57,163 bases of DNA from Fibrobacteraceae bacterium. GTDB lineage: Bacteria; Fibrobacterota; Fibrobacteria; Fibrobacterales; Fibrobacteraceae. Below the pieces are notes generated by a model. That model did no database searches. It had not been told where the DNA came from and worked only from the letters and a program-made list of their open reading frames with translations. The stretch is taken from contig JAGAKE010000021.1 of NCBI GenBank assembly GCA_017625775.1, positions 1-57,163 of the forward strand, in the 5' to 3' direction. This document shows positions 9,311 through 16,109 of the stretch, in pieces. The position numbers were made by a program, and so were the translations under genes. Position 1 is the stretch's first letter. The number at the start of each line of letters is the position of its first letter.

Positions 9311-10630
9311 TTAATCCCTTGGACCATTGCTAGGAACTGGCACCACTAAAGAATCTACGCCTGTTTCACCCCTTTGATTCACGACCAAAACAAGGCGCAT
9401 GGCTTTCACATTTTTCTTGTCTAGCACGTTTATATTTTCTAAATCATCAAATTCGTAAATAGCGCTTTCATTTTTCTTAAGGCTCACATTTTTTAATGTC
9501 ATTTTTCCGCTAGCAGCAATTGGTGAATAACTAGCAAACGTAAAGCCAAGACAAACATCTTTAATAGAATCTTTCACAGTGAACCGCATAGAACGATTCC
9601 CTTCTGCAGCACCAGCTATAGTCGGTGGGTAAAACAAGAAATCATCTATTTCTGCTGGCCTTGTTCCATCATTTGCATAACGGAATCCAACAGCCATGTG
9701 ATCTCTGCCTGGGCAGAACATACGCCCAGCATCTTCAGAAATCGGCATAGCAAAAGAAATTTCATATTCAACATTAGGAACAAGCGTCACTTTAATGCAC
9801 AAATCTTTCCAATTGCCTATATTACCGTTTGATTCAGCAACAAAAACCTGATTTGCATTTTTTTGATCTAACAATGGTTCATTATTTTCATAATCGTAAT
9901 TAGTTGCAAAACCATTCAAAGAAACTGATTCTCCACCTTCTGCCGGGATTGTTGTTACAAAAGAAAGATTTTCTTCACCATATCTTGGCACCAATCTAAA
10001 CGCTTGAATGGTTGAAGTAGTTGAAGGTAAAATTTGAGCCATATCACTTACAACAGAAGGCGTGGCCGGGGTTACTACAAATTTTTGAATATTTTCAGCC
10101 ATTTCAACTTCAAAAGGAGAGTCTTTAGGACATTCATCAGCCAAAGCCGTTCCTTTTATCGTTTGGCAAGAACGTTTCAAAGTAGTGCCATTCACATACC
10201 AAGCTACTTTTTCAACTGATAAAAATTCCCCTGTTTCTTTATATCGCATACGAAGCAGAGTCAAAGAATCAAGCCCAGTTCCACCATTGTCATGAGTAAT
10301 TACATAAGAAGAAGAATCCCTTTTGGCTGAATCTAAATTGTCTGGATCAATAAATACATCGTGAATAGCATCTACATAAAATGAGTCTGTATTAGCCGAT
10401 GTGTTGCGTTCTTTTGAACTTTTCGCTCCCATTTGAGCCACATCTGATTTGAACAAAGTTCCAATATTTTCAGCAACTTGAGTCGCTTTCAACATATTCT
10501 GCGTGCGAATGCGGAAACGCGTGGAATCTGTGAACGCCTGGCCAGCAATTAAAACAACAATTCCCAAGATGGCAATATAAACCATCAATTCCATCAAAGT
10601 AAAACCGCGTTTAGAGGTTTGCGTTTTCAT
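9311..10630 (-). CDS. PilW/GspJ-like minor pseudopilin
   Basis: 439 residues from the ATG at 10630. A prepilin peptidase site and the canonical hydrophobic helix are present: KRG followed by FTLMELMVYIAILGIVVL, with Glu at +5. The length, position third in the operon and Cys pairs in the C-terminal body fit PilW/GspJ-type minor subunits. The start overlaps the stop of the upstream pilV-like gene as ATGA, indicating translational coupling; the longer frame starting at 10681 would lie inside that gene. The C-terminal half (about 240-400) looks like an additional beta-sandwich domain not expected in a minimal pseudopilin. It should act in the inner membrane and periplasm as part of the tip complex that primes pilus or pseudopilus assembly. 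Confidence 0.85.
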   Translation of the reverse strand: MKTQTSKRGFTLMELMVYIAILGIVVLIAGQAFTDSTRFRIRTQNMLKATQVAENIGTLFKSDVAQMGAKSSKERNTSANTDSFYVDAIHDVFIDPDNLDSAKRDSSSYVITHDNGGTGLDSLTLLRMRYKETGEFLSVEKVAWYVNGTTLKRSCQTIKGTALADECPKDSPFEVEMAENIQKFVVTPATPSVVSDMAQILPSTTSTIQAFRLVPRYGEENLSFVTTIPAEGGESVSLNGFATNYDYENNEPLLDQKNANQVFVAESNGNIGNWKDLCIKVTLVPNVEYEISFAMPISEDAGRMFCPGRDHMAVGFRYANDGTRPAEIDDFLFYPPTIAGAAEGNRSMRFTVKDSIKDVCLGFTFASYSPIAASGKMTLKNVSLKKNESAIYEFDDLENINVLDKKNVKAMRLVLVVNQRGETGVDSLVVPVPSNGPRD

Positions 10631-11160
10631 CGAATCACCCCCGAGACATTGATGGATTGTATTGAGTTTTTGAATTTCCAAGAAACCTTCACGTCTAGCT
10701 GTTTTGCAAACATGTGAGTCACTGTATCGTATTGAGATTCTACTTGCACTTTATAAAGGGAATCATTTGAAACTGTAACTTCTGCATCATACAAAACAGT
10801 CATATCATATTGTATAGTGCCTGGTTGAGCTTTCCAAGTTCGCTTAATTCCATTTATTTTGATAGGAGCAATTTCTCCCGAACCATCTGTAAGTTTTTCA
10901 TCTGATAAAGAAGCCAAACCTATTGATTTTAACGAATCAATAATGTTCTGTGCAACTTCTGTAGCACCGTCTCTGCCACGAATGCGAAGTAGCGATTCAC
11001 GGTTACCGCTTTGAAGATTCAATACCGCTACATAAAGAAAACCAAGAACGGCTGCAGCTACAAGCACTTCTACTATGCCAAAACCACGTTTTAATTTAGA
11101 TGCTGTTTTTGCACCTTTACTAATAGACATTTCTCTTGGCTCTTTCTTGATAAAACTCAT
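10627..11160 (-). CDS. PilV/GspI-like minor pseudopilin
   Basis: 177 residues from the ATG at 11160, which has AGGAGG 4 nt upstream; the longer frame from 11184 is rejected because it would overlap the upstream gene and lacks this signal. The N-terminus carries a prepilin motif, LKRG then FGIVEVLVAAAVLGFLYVAVL, with Glu at +5. The rather long pre-cleavage leader (about 26 residues) is typical of some minor pilins. Second in the operon, 8 nt after the fimT-like stop and overlapping the next gene by ATGA. Likely part of the four-component minor-pilin tip complex. Assignment to V/I rests on order and size, not on specific residues. Confidence 0.8.
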   Translation of the reverse strand: MSFIKKEPREMSISKGAKTASKLKRGFGIVEVLVAAAVLGFLYVAVLNLQSGNRESLLRIRGRDGATEVAQNIIDSLKSIGLASLSDEKLTDGSGEIAPIKINGIKRTWKAQPGTIQYDMTVLYDAEVTVSNDSLYKVQVESQYDTVTHMFAKQLDVKVSWKFKNSIQSINVSGVIR

Positions 11161-11168
11161 ACTTCCTC

Positions 11169-11726
11169 CTAAAGTTCTACCCAAGAACCGTCCCCAGAAT
11201 ATTTGACCATTGGGGTAAATGAATTCTTTGTTTTAACTTTAGCGGCGGCACCATAAAGGTCTTTGCCTCCATACTGGACTTCAAAAAATCCTTCATAAGG
11301 AGCGGCACTCAAACCAATTCGTGGAATAAATTCAGCTCCGTTTTCTTCAAAGTTTACGCCACCTAAAATTTCTGCTGCACTAGTTTCACTTTTGGTTAAA
11401 ATTTGAACCGGCGGGTCTATTAAAAGGCTGTCTAAACGCGTTACTCCGCTTGAATTACTTTTTACCGTTGCGCATGTTCCTTTAAATGTCACTAATTTCT
11501 GGTCACTATCTCGACGAACGCAAAGAGTATCATTTACACGGCGGGCTTCATTGGCGGTGCGTTCCATATACGCTGAAATATTTATTGCGGCATCTTTTAT
11601 TCGATTATTCGCCACCGCATTCTGTAAACTTGCAAACCCCGCCGCAGAAAGAATCCCTATGATAGCGACAACCGCCATCACTTCTACAAGCGTGAAACCA
11701 TTTTTTTTGCAAAAAACTCTTTGCAT
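11169..11726 (-). CDS. FimT/GspH-like minor pseudopilin
   Basis: 185 residues from the ATG at 11726 (TAGGAAA upstream). The prepilin signal is KKNG then FTLVEVMAVVAIIGILSAAG, with the canonical Glu at +5 and the ArgIleLysAsp-type segment (NNRIKDAAINISAYMERT) typical of GspH/FimT proteins after the helix. First gene of the operon, so its upstream region should hold the operon promoter. In type IV pili and type II secretion systems this class forms part of the initiating minor-pilin complex. No assembly ATPase, platform protein or secretin gene is in the window, so whether the operon serves a pilus or a type II secretion system cannot be decided here. Confidence 0.85.
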   Translation of the reverse strand: MQRVFCKKNGFTLVEVMAVVAIIGILSAAGFASLQNAVANNRIKDAAINISAYMERTANEARRVNDTLCVRRDSDQKLVTFKGTCATVKSNSSGVTRLDSLLIDPPVQILTKSETSAAEILGGVNFEENGAEFIPRIGLSAAPYEGFFEVQYGGKDLYGAAAKVKTKNSFTPMVKYSGDGSWVEL

Positions 11727-12214
11727 AGCCAATTTCCTATACCACAAAAACGGGGCGCTAACAAGCACTCCTTTGACATTAAAATAACTTTTTATTTACA
11801 CAAATGCTCATATTTTCTAATAAAAGTGTGCACTAAAAGCGTTTTTTGACTTTATTTTTCTATAAAATCACCAATTTTTGCTGTTTTTTTTTGAAATTCT
11901 GTCTATAGGGATTTTTTTATATAAACCTATGGTCTTATGAACATTTTTTAGACATATTATGGCAATGGTCTTTTAATACGATTTTTTTTGCATTTTCCTT
12001 ACAAATCCCCCCCCATACAAAAAAAAGACTTTTTTGGCAAAGGTCCCACAAACTTTGACAAATCCATATAAAGAATGTTATTTAATAACCAAAACAGTAT
12101 TCAAAATTTCAGAATAATCTCCTTGGGAATGCAAGATTTTTTCAATTTTCTTATTCCGAGCGACATTTGTTTCATAAAAGAAAAATTTGCTATAATGCCT
12201 TATAAATCAAAGGG
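11727..12214. other. AT-rich intergenic region upstream of the pseudopilin operon
   Basis: No gene is seen. It must contain the promoter of the minus-strand pseudopilin operon, but no minus-strand -35/-10 pair stands out. A run CCCCCCCC at about 12008-12015 and repeated AAAGTCTTTT-like tracts are present. On the plus strand a good promoter-like sequence lies at 12167-12196. Confidence 0.5.
12167..12196 (+). promoter_or_regulatory. Predicted sigma-70-type promoter reading into the first repeat island
   Basis: TTGTTT (12167-12172), an 18-nt spacer ending in TGC, then a consensus TATAAT (12191-12196), giving an extended -10. It points toward the repeat island and the rpn/GIY-YIG remnants, but no gene begins within 800 nt, so it could drive a noncoding transcript over the GC-rich hairpins. 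Motif match only. Confidence 0.4.
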
Positions 12215-12316
12215 TTACAATAAAATTAGGTACCCAAATGTCATATAGGGCATAACTTTTTCCATCCCCTCATCAGCAAAGCCTCTTTCAAGATCACGTT
12301 TCATGCTACGACGCAT
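12215..12316 (-). pseudogene. Short minus-strand coding remnant or small ORF
   Basis: A 33-codon frame, MRRSMKRDLERGFADEGMEK followed by VMPYMTFGYLILL, ends at TAA. The frame stays open upstream for about ten codons without an obvious start. Its charged helix followed by an ordered hydrophobic end looks protein-like rather than like the surrounding repeats, so it may be the tail of a decayed gene. No Shine-Dalgarno is evident, and it overlaps the opposite-strand promoter region. I do not recognise the family. Confidence 0.2.
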
Positions 12317-12417
12317 TGCATTTGCTAGAGATTTTAGTTTTTGCCTGCGGTTCTTGTCACTCGTGCGGGTTTTGTCTCCCGCGATGACTTAATTTTTTCT
12401 TTGATATTCTTTTCTTT

Positions 12418-12490
12418 GGAGGGAACCCGGCTCGGAGTTGCGAAGGCCGCACGGTCCCCTCCAAGCCTCCCCTTCCTTGGACGACGCTCT
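12418..12490. repeat. GC-rich hairpin repeat, copy 1
   Basis: About 73 bp: GGAGGGAACC, a 25-nt loop containing CTCGGAGTTGCGAAGGCCGC, then GGTCCCCTCC, followed by AAGCCTCCCCTTCCTTGG and a GACGCTCTTG tail. The first 45 nt fold into a hairpin with one or two imperfect pairs. It is far richer in GC than its surroundings. Copies lie at 12641 and 46399. Confidence 0.85.
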
Positions 12491-12640
12491 TGCAACTTAA
12501 TTTTTAGTGAATTTTGATTTTTGAAAATATTGTTTGCAAGGGATTTTAGTTTTTCGTTTTGTCTCTTGTGGGTATGTTTTGTCATTCGTGCGGGTTTTGT
12601 CTCTCGCGAGGACTTATTTTTTTTGCAATTATTTTCCTTT

Positions 12641-12714
12641 GGAGGGGACCCAGCTCGGAGTTGCGAAGGCCGCACGGTCCCCTCCAAGCCTCCCCTTCCT
12701 TGGCCGACGCTCTT
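12641..12714. repeat. GC-rich hairpin repeat, copy 2
   Basis: Same element as at 12418, here with a perfect 10-bp stem (GGAGGGGACC with GGTCCCCTCC). The 223-bp spacing between copies 1 and 2 and the similarity of the flanking sequence (TTTTGTCTC..CGCGA.GACTTA before; TTAATTTT.AGTGA.TTTTGA after) show that they are units of a larger tandem duplication. Confidence 0.85.
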
Positions 12715-12866
12715 GCTGCTTAATTTTAAGTGAGTTTTGATTTTTGAAAATTGTGTTTTGCGAAGGATTTTAGTTTTTCGTTTTGTCTCTTGTGGGTATG
12801 TTTTGTCTCTCGTGCGTGTTTTGCCTGTGGTTCTTGTCACTCGCGATGAAACGTGCTCGCGGTTTT

Positions 12867-12900
12867 TGTCATTGCGATGAAACGTAGTGACAGAAGCAAT
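12867..12900. repeat. Short palindromic element, TGTCATTGCGA...AAGCAAT type
   Basis: Starts TGTCATTGCGA and ends GAAGCAAT, like four other elements in the window (13219, 13573 inverted, 46298 and, less complete, 46596). Only the ends are shared; the core differs. It abuts the conserved rpn leader. TCATTGCGA...GAAGCAATC repeats are common in many bacterial genomes, so the family itself is not new. Confidence 0.65.
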
Positions 12901-13062
12901 TCCCTTCGCAATTCCTGCCGCATTCATGTAAAAATTCTTTTTTCAAAAATTTTTGTTCGAATTTCCTTTCTCAAGCGTTTTATAGAAGTAGAGGCATTGC
13001 TCGGTTTAAGCAATGCTCTTATCCGTTTTATATATCAACCACAAACCTAAAGAAGAAGGTTT
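12901..13062 (+). repeat. Conserved rpn leader, copy 2
   Basis: Same leader as at 151-309 (minus) and 46641-46801 (plus), nearly identical over about 140 nt from CCTTCGCAATTCCTGCCGC to CCGTTTTATATA. The last 25 nt before the ATG differ from the other two copies (AAGAAGAAGG as Shine-Dalgarno). The inverted pair GCATTGCT / AGCAATGC is perfect here. Confidence 0.8.
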
Positions 13063-13236
13063 ATGACAAACTCACAAAAAAGACATCACGATAACTTCTT
13101 TAGAACCGTTTTCTCTGACCCGAAAAACGCTGCAAGTTTACTCACACTGGCAAGTAAAAGTAAATTATTCTCACAAGCCAAACTTATCTCACAAAAAAAC
13201 ACTCATAAACAAGTTCCTTGTCATTGCGAAGCTTGA
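13063..13236 (+). pseudogene. rpn: Rpn nuclease N-terminal fragment (truncated)
   Basis: A 57-codon frame. The first 32 or so residues (MTNSQKRHHDNFFRTVFSDP onward) align with the Rpn N-terminus of the copy at 46802. After SKSK the sequence departs from Rpn and runs into a TGA inside the short palindromic element at 13219. Residues corresponding to about 33-221 of the intact protein, including the PD-(D/E)XK catalytic residues, are absent. A good Shine-Dalgarno (AGAAGAAGG) remains, so a short peptide may still be made. The C-terminal remnant is at 13606-14019. Confidence 0.85.
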
Positions 13237-13252
13237 AAAGCTGAAGCAATCT
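13219..13252 (+). repeat. Short palindromic element at the left border of the GIY-YIG gene
   Basis: TGTCATTGCGA, palindromic core AGCTT-GAA-AAGCT, then GAAGCAATCT. An inverted relative at 13573-13611 borders the right side of the GIY-YIG gene, so the two form imperfect terminal inverted repeats around that gene. Confidence 0.75.
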
Positions 13253-13268
13253 AAAAAAATAAACAACT

Positions 13269-13550
13269 ATGAAACCAGCAATGTATATTCTATTTAATAA
13301 ACCTTATAGTGTATTATACACAGGGGTTACAAATAATTTAGAAAGACGAATAAAAGAGCACAAAGAAAAACTTCACGGTTTTACAGCCAAATACAATGTC
13401 ATACACTTAGGATATTGCGAGTATTATCAAGATATTCGGGATGCGATAAAACGAGAAAAACAAATTAAGTCTGGAAGTAGAAAAAAGAAAATTTTTTTGA
13501 TAGAATCATTAAATCCTGAATGGAAAGATTTATCAATAGATCTTTTTTAA
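13269..13550 (+). CDS. Small GIY-YIG nuclease family protein
   Basis: 93 residues comprising essentially one GIY-YIG domain. It shows the YIL...YTGVTNNLERRIKEH core with Arg in the conserved helix (ERRIKEH), a GFTAKY segment and a C-terminal ESLNPEWKDL typical of the short, stand-alone UPF0213/YhbQ-like group. GIY-YIG enzymes are metal-dependent DNA endonucleases; the small members are poorly characterised. It sits between the two halves of a disrupted rpn gene and between inverted palindromic elements, which suggests arrival as a mobile cassette. No clear Shine-Dalgarno precedes the ATG at 13269 or the in-frame ATG at 13281, so the start is uncertain by four codons. Confidence 0.85.
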   Translation: MKPAMYILFNKPYSVLYTGVTNNLERRIKEHKEKLHGFTAKYNVIHLGYCEYYQDIRDAIKREKQIKSGSRKKKIFLIESLNPEWKDLSIDLF

Positions 13551-13572
13551 TTCTCTTTACTAGAAACATTTT

Positions 13573-13611
13573 AGATGGCCGCGTCGTCTTAAAAGACTCC
13601 TCGCCATGACA
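13573..13611 (-). repeat. Short palindromic element at the right border of the GIY-YIG gene
   Basis: Read on the minus strand: TGTCATGGCGAGGAG, palindromic core GTCTTTTAAGAC, then GCGGCCATCT. Its ends match the element at 13219-13252 in inverted orientation. Right at its edge begins a further CATTGCGATGG (13617-13627), so repeat material is nested here. Confidence 0.7.
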
Positions 13612-14019
13612 AATCTCATTGCGATGGAACTGAATTCGCTTTTAAAACAAGGAAACAGCTATTCTTCTGTTTTAGAAGAAATTTTGGTATATTTGAGAGG
13701 AATGCTCCCCGAAGAAGAAAAGGAGATGATTATGGATTCGCTCGAAGTTATTCAAAATAAAGGCTATGTCTCAATAGCCGATGCTGACTATAATCGTGGA
13801 TTCTCCGCAGGGGAAGAAAAAGGATTCTCCGCAGGTTTCTCTGAAGGCAAAGCTGAAGGGTATCTCGATGGTAAGGTCGAGGGTTTTTCTGAAGGAGAAA
13901 TAAAAGGCATTACTGATGCTAAATTAGAAATGGCAAAAGCGATGCTTGTAAAAGGGTATCCCATTTCTGATATTGCCGTAATATCGGGGCTTTCGGAAGA
14001 AGAAATCAAAAATCTATAA
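13606..14019 (+). pseudogene. rpn: Rpn C-terminal remnant (frame including the tail)
   Basis: An open frame of 137 codons. From about residue 12 (SLLKQ) it aligns with the C-terminal third of the intact Rpn (EEILVYLRGMLPEEEKEMIM and beyond), with near-identical DNA, so the duplication is recent. The first residues come from the palindromic element and are not Rpn. The nuclease domain is missing. The functional product is more likely the internal RpnS-like frame starting at 13732. Confidence 0.7.
13732..14019 (+). CDS. Putative orphan RpnS (intragenic Rpn C-terminal antitoxin-like protein)
   Basis: 95 residues from an ATG preceded by AAAGGAG with a 6-nt spacer, the best Shine-Dalgarno in this stretch. 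The product starts MDSLEVIQNKGYVSIADADY and continues with ten XXXG-type tetrapeptide blocks (GFSA, GEEK, GFSA, GFSE, GKAE, GYLD, GKVE, GFSE, GEIK, GITD) and a conserved helical end (SGLSEEEIKNL). In E. coli Rpn, the separately translated C-terminal domain is known to form a dimer through a helix with variable numbers of four-residue repeats and to inhibit the full-length nuclease. The match in position and repeat type supports that role here. Unusually, its own nuclease has been lost. Confidence 0.6.
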   Translation: MDSLEVIQNKGYVSIADADYNRGFSAGEEKGFSAGFSEGKAEGYLDGKVEGFSEGEIKGITDAKLEMAKAMLVKGYPISDIAVISGLSEEEIKNL

Positions 14020-14036
14020 CTTTAAATTTCATAAAT

Positions 14037-14063
14037 CTCCTGCTAGTTTTAGTAGGAGGTTTT
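14037..14063 (+). terminator. Terminator after the rpn remnant
   Basis: A 9-bp stem with one G-T pair (CTCCTGCTA with TAGTAGGAG), loop GTTT, then a T run, 17 nt after the stop. Confidence 0.75.
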
Positions 14064-14226
14064 GACTACATAGCCCTGTTGGGGTTCCGTAAATTCCGCT
14101 AAAGCAAATTAAAATCGAGGAATAAATATTCAAAATTTTATCAAATTTAATGGTTAGACTTTCTGTTTGCAAAAATCAAAATAAAACAAACTCATTTAAT
14201 GTCAACATTTTTGTAAATTTCATGAT

Positions 14227-15093
14227 ATGAAAAAAATTTCTGTTGCAACAATTCAAGGTAAATGGACTGGTGATTTTAAAAGCAATGCGGCTTGGTACCG
14301 AGAACAAGTTTTATCACTAAAAGGAAAAAACGTAGATTTGGTGATTCTCCCAGAGCTATTTCACACGCCGTATTTTCCATTCGAAGAAAATGCTGATTTT
14401 TTTGATTTAGCTATCGAAAAAGATGATAACTTAGTGCGAGAATGGCAAGAAATCGCTAGAGAAATTCACGCTGTTGTAGTGTTTCCATTTTTTGAAAAAC
14501 GAGCTAAAGGAATTTATCACAATAGCGCTTTTGTATTTGAACGTGATGGAAGCATTGCTGGGCTATACAGAAAAAGTCATATTCCAGACGACCCAGCTTT
14601 TTATGAAAAATATTACTTTATTCCTGGGGATACGGGTTTTGAACCTATTAAAACATCGGCAGGAACACTAGGTATTTTAATTTGTTGGGATCAATGGTTT
14701 CCTGAAGCAGCGAGAATCATGAGTTTAAAAGGTGCTGATCTTTTGATTTACCCTACCGCAATAGGTTGGATGAAATCTGAACCAAAAGAAATTTACCCAC
14801 GTCAACAAGATAGTTGGATGACAGTAATGCGAGGGCATGCCATAGCAAACAGAACTTTTGTAATTGCTGCGAATCGTTATGGAATTGAAGGTGATTTAAA
14901 TTTTTGGGGCACATCTTTCGTTGCCGCTCCAGACGGATTTATCCTAGAAAAAGCATCTGCTGACTCTAGTTGTATTGTACGTTCTGAAATAGATTTTTCA
15001 GAAACTGAAGAAAATAGACGGTGGTGGCCTCATTTTAGAGATCGCCGAGTTGAATTGTACAACGACATTTTAAAAATCTGGGGGACTCCATGA
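14227..15093 (+). CDS. aguB: N-carbamoylputrescine amidase
   Basis: 288 residues, the usual length. A nitrilase-superfamily carbon-nitrogen hydrolase that converts N-carbamoylputrescine to putrescine, CO2 and ammonia in the cytoplasm. The Glu-Lys-Cys triad is visible: LVILPELFHTPYF (Glu), YRKSHIPDDPAF (Lys) and LGILICWDQWFPEAA (Cys). The specificity assignment rests on the partner gene: aguA follows with an ATGA overlap. No Shine-Dalgarno is apparent before the ATG at 14227. Confidence 0.92.
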   Translation: MKKISVATIQGKWTGDFKSNAAWYREQVLSLKGKNVDLVILPELFHTPYFPFEENADFFDLAIEKDDNLVREWQEIAREIHAVVVFPFFEKRAKGIYHNSAFVFERDGSIAGLYRKSHIPDDPAFYEKYYFIPGDTGFEPIKTSAGTLGILICWDQWFPEAARIMSLKGADLLIYPTAIGWMKSEPKEIYPRQQDSWMTVMRGHAIANRTFVIAANRYGIEGDLNFWGTSFVAAPDGFILEKASADSSCIVRSEIDFSETEENRRWWPHFRDRRVELYNDILKIWGTP

Positions 15094-16109
15094 GTTCTTC
15101 TAAAATTTATTCTCCTGCTGAATGGGAAGAGCAAGCCGCTACCTGGCTTTCGTTTCCGCATCATAAAATAAATTGGGCCGGAGAACTTGGCGAAAAAGCA
15201 AGGAAATTTTATTTTGATTTAATTTTAAAAATCACTAAATTTCAGCCTGTTAAAGTTTTAGTTCCCGCAAATTTTTCCCTTCCGGAATCCATTGAAAAAA
15301 AATTAAATTCTCAACCTTATAAAACTGAATTTTTAAAAATTCCTACTAACGACATTTGGATTAGAGATTACGGGCCTTTTTTCGTGAAAGAAAAAGGAAT
15401 GACAAAAATTGTCAAAACAGAATTCAATGCTTGGGGCACAAAATTTCCTCCTTGGGATAAAGATAATGCAGTTCCTGCAAAAATTGCAAAAAAATTAAAA
15501 ACGCCTGTAACGAGCCTCCCCTTTATTTTTGAAGGAGGAGCAATTGAATTTAATAGTGACGGACTTGCAATTACAACACTTCCCTGCGTTTATGGCGAAA
15601 ATCGAAATTTGCAAAAAGATTATATAAAAATCAGACGCATGCTAAAAAAAGCACTTGGTTTTAGAGACATTTTGGCCTTGCCAAATGGTTTGCACGGAGA
15701 TCACACCGACGGACATATAGACAATGTTGCTCGATTTGTTCGTAATAATCGTGTAGTCATGGCGATGGATGAAAATCCAAAATCAGAAAATGCAGTTATT
15801 CTTCATGAAGCATATTTTTGTTTGAAAACTTGGCTTACCAAACATTACGGAAATAATTTCAAAATTGACTTGCTTCCATTACCGCCACAAAAGCAATATG
15901 GCAAGGAAATTCTTCCGGCTTCTTATATGAATTTTATTTTCGTAAATAATGGATTAATTTATCCAAAATATTACCCAAGAACAGATAAAATTGCTCAAGA
16001 ATATTTTGAAAAAGTTTTCCCAGATAGAAAAATCATTGGCATTAACGCTAAAGACATTATTAAAGAAGGTGGTAGCCTTCACTGCTTAACAAAGCACCAG
16101 AGTGCCTAA
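15090..16109 (+). CDS. aguA: Agmatine deiminase
   Basis: 339 residues. Hydrolyses agmatine to N-carbamoylputrescine and ammonia, supplying AguB in putrescine synthesis from arginine-derived agmatine. Guanidine-modifying (PAD-like) fold residues are seen: NDIWIRDYGPFFV, FEGGAIEFNSDG, HGDHTDGHIDNVARF (His and Asp of the catalytic site) and the nucleophile Cys in GGSLHCLTKHQ near the C-terminus. Coupled to aguB by a 4-nt overlap. Its stop overlaps the convergent rnhA stop by 4 nt. Confidence 0.95.
   Translation: MSSSKIYSPAEWEEQAATWLSFPHHKINWAGELGEKARKFYFDLILKITKFQPVKVLVPANFSLPESIEKKLNSQPYKTEFLKIPTNDIWIRDYGPFFVKEKGMTKIVKTEFNAWGTKFPPWDKDNAVPAKIAKKLKTPVTSLPFIFEGGAIEFNSDGLAITTLPCVYGENRNLQKDYIKIRRMLKKALGFRDILALPNGLHGDHTDGHIDNVARFVRNNRVVMAMDENPKSENAVILHEAYFCLKTWLTKHYGNNFKIDLLPLPPQKQYGKEILPASYMNFIFVNNGLIYPKYYPRTDKIAQEYFEKVFPDRKIIGINAKDIIKEGGSLHCLTKHQSA

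Noticed and set aside
1300..11726. Complete type IV pilus or type II secretion locus
   Set aside because: Only the four minor pseudopilins are present; no ATPase, platform protein, secretin, prepilin peptidase or major pilin gene lies nearby.
11770..12160. Additional promoter TTGACA at about 12055
   Set aside because: Good -35 match, but the -10 region (TTATTT) is poor and nothing starts downstream; not listed separately.
12334..12927. 197-codon minus-strand open frame over the repeat island
   Set aside because: Entirely translated repeats: the same RGGLEG/GGDRAAFATPSRVP-type peptides arise from each hairpin copy, and again at 46353-46608. Not a protein family.
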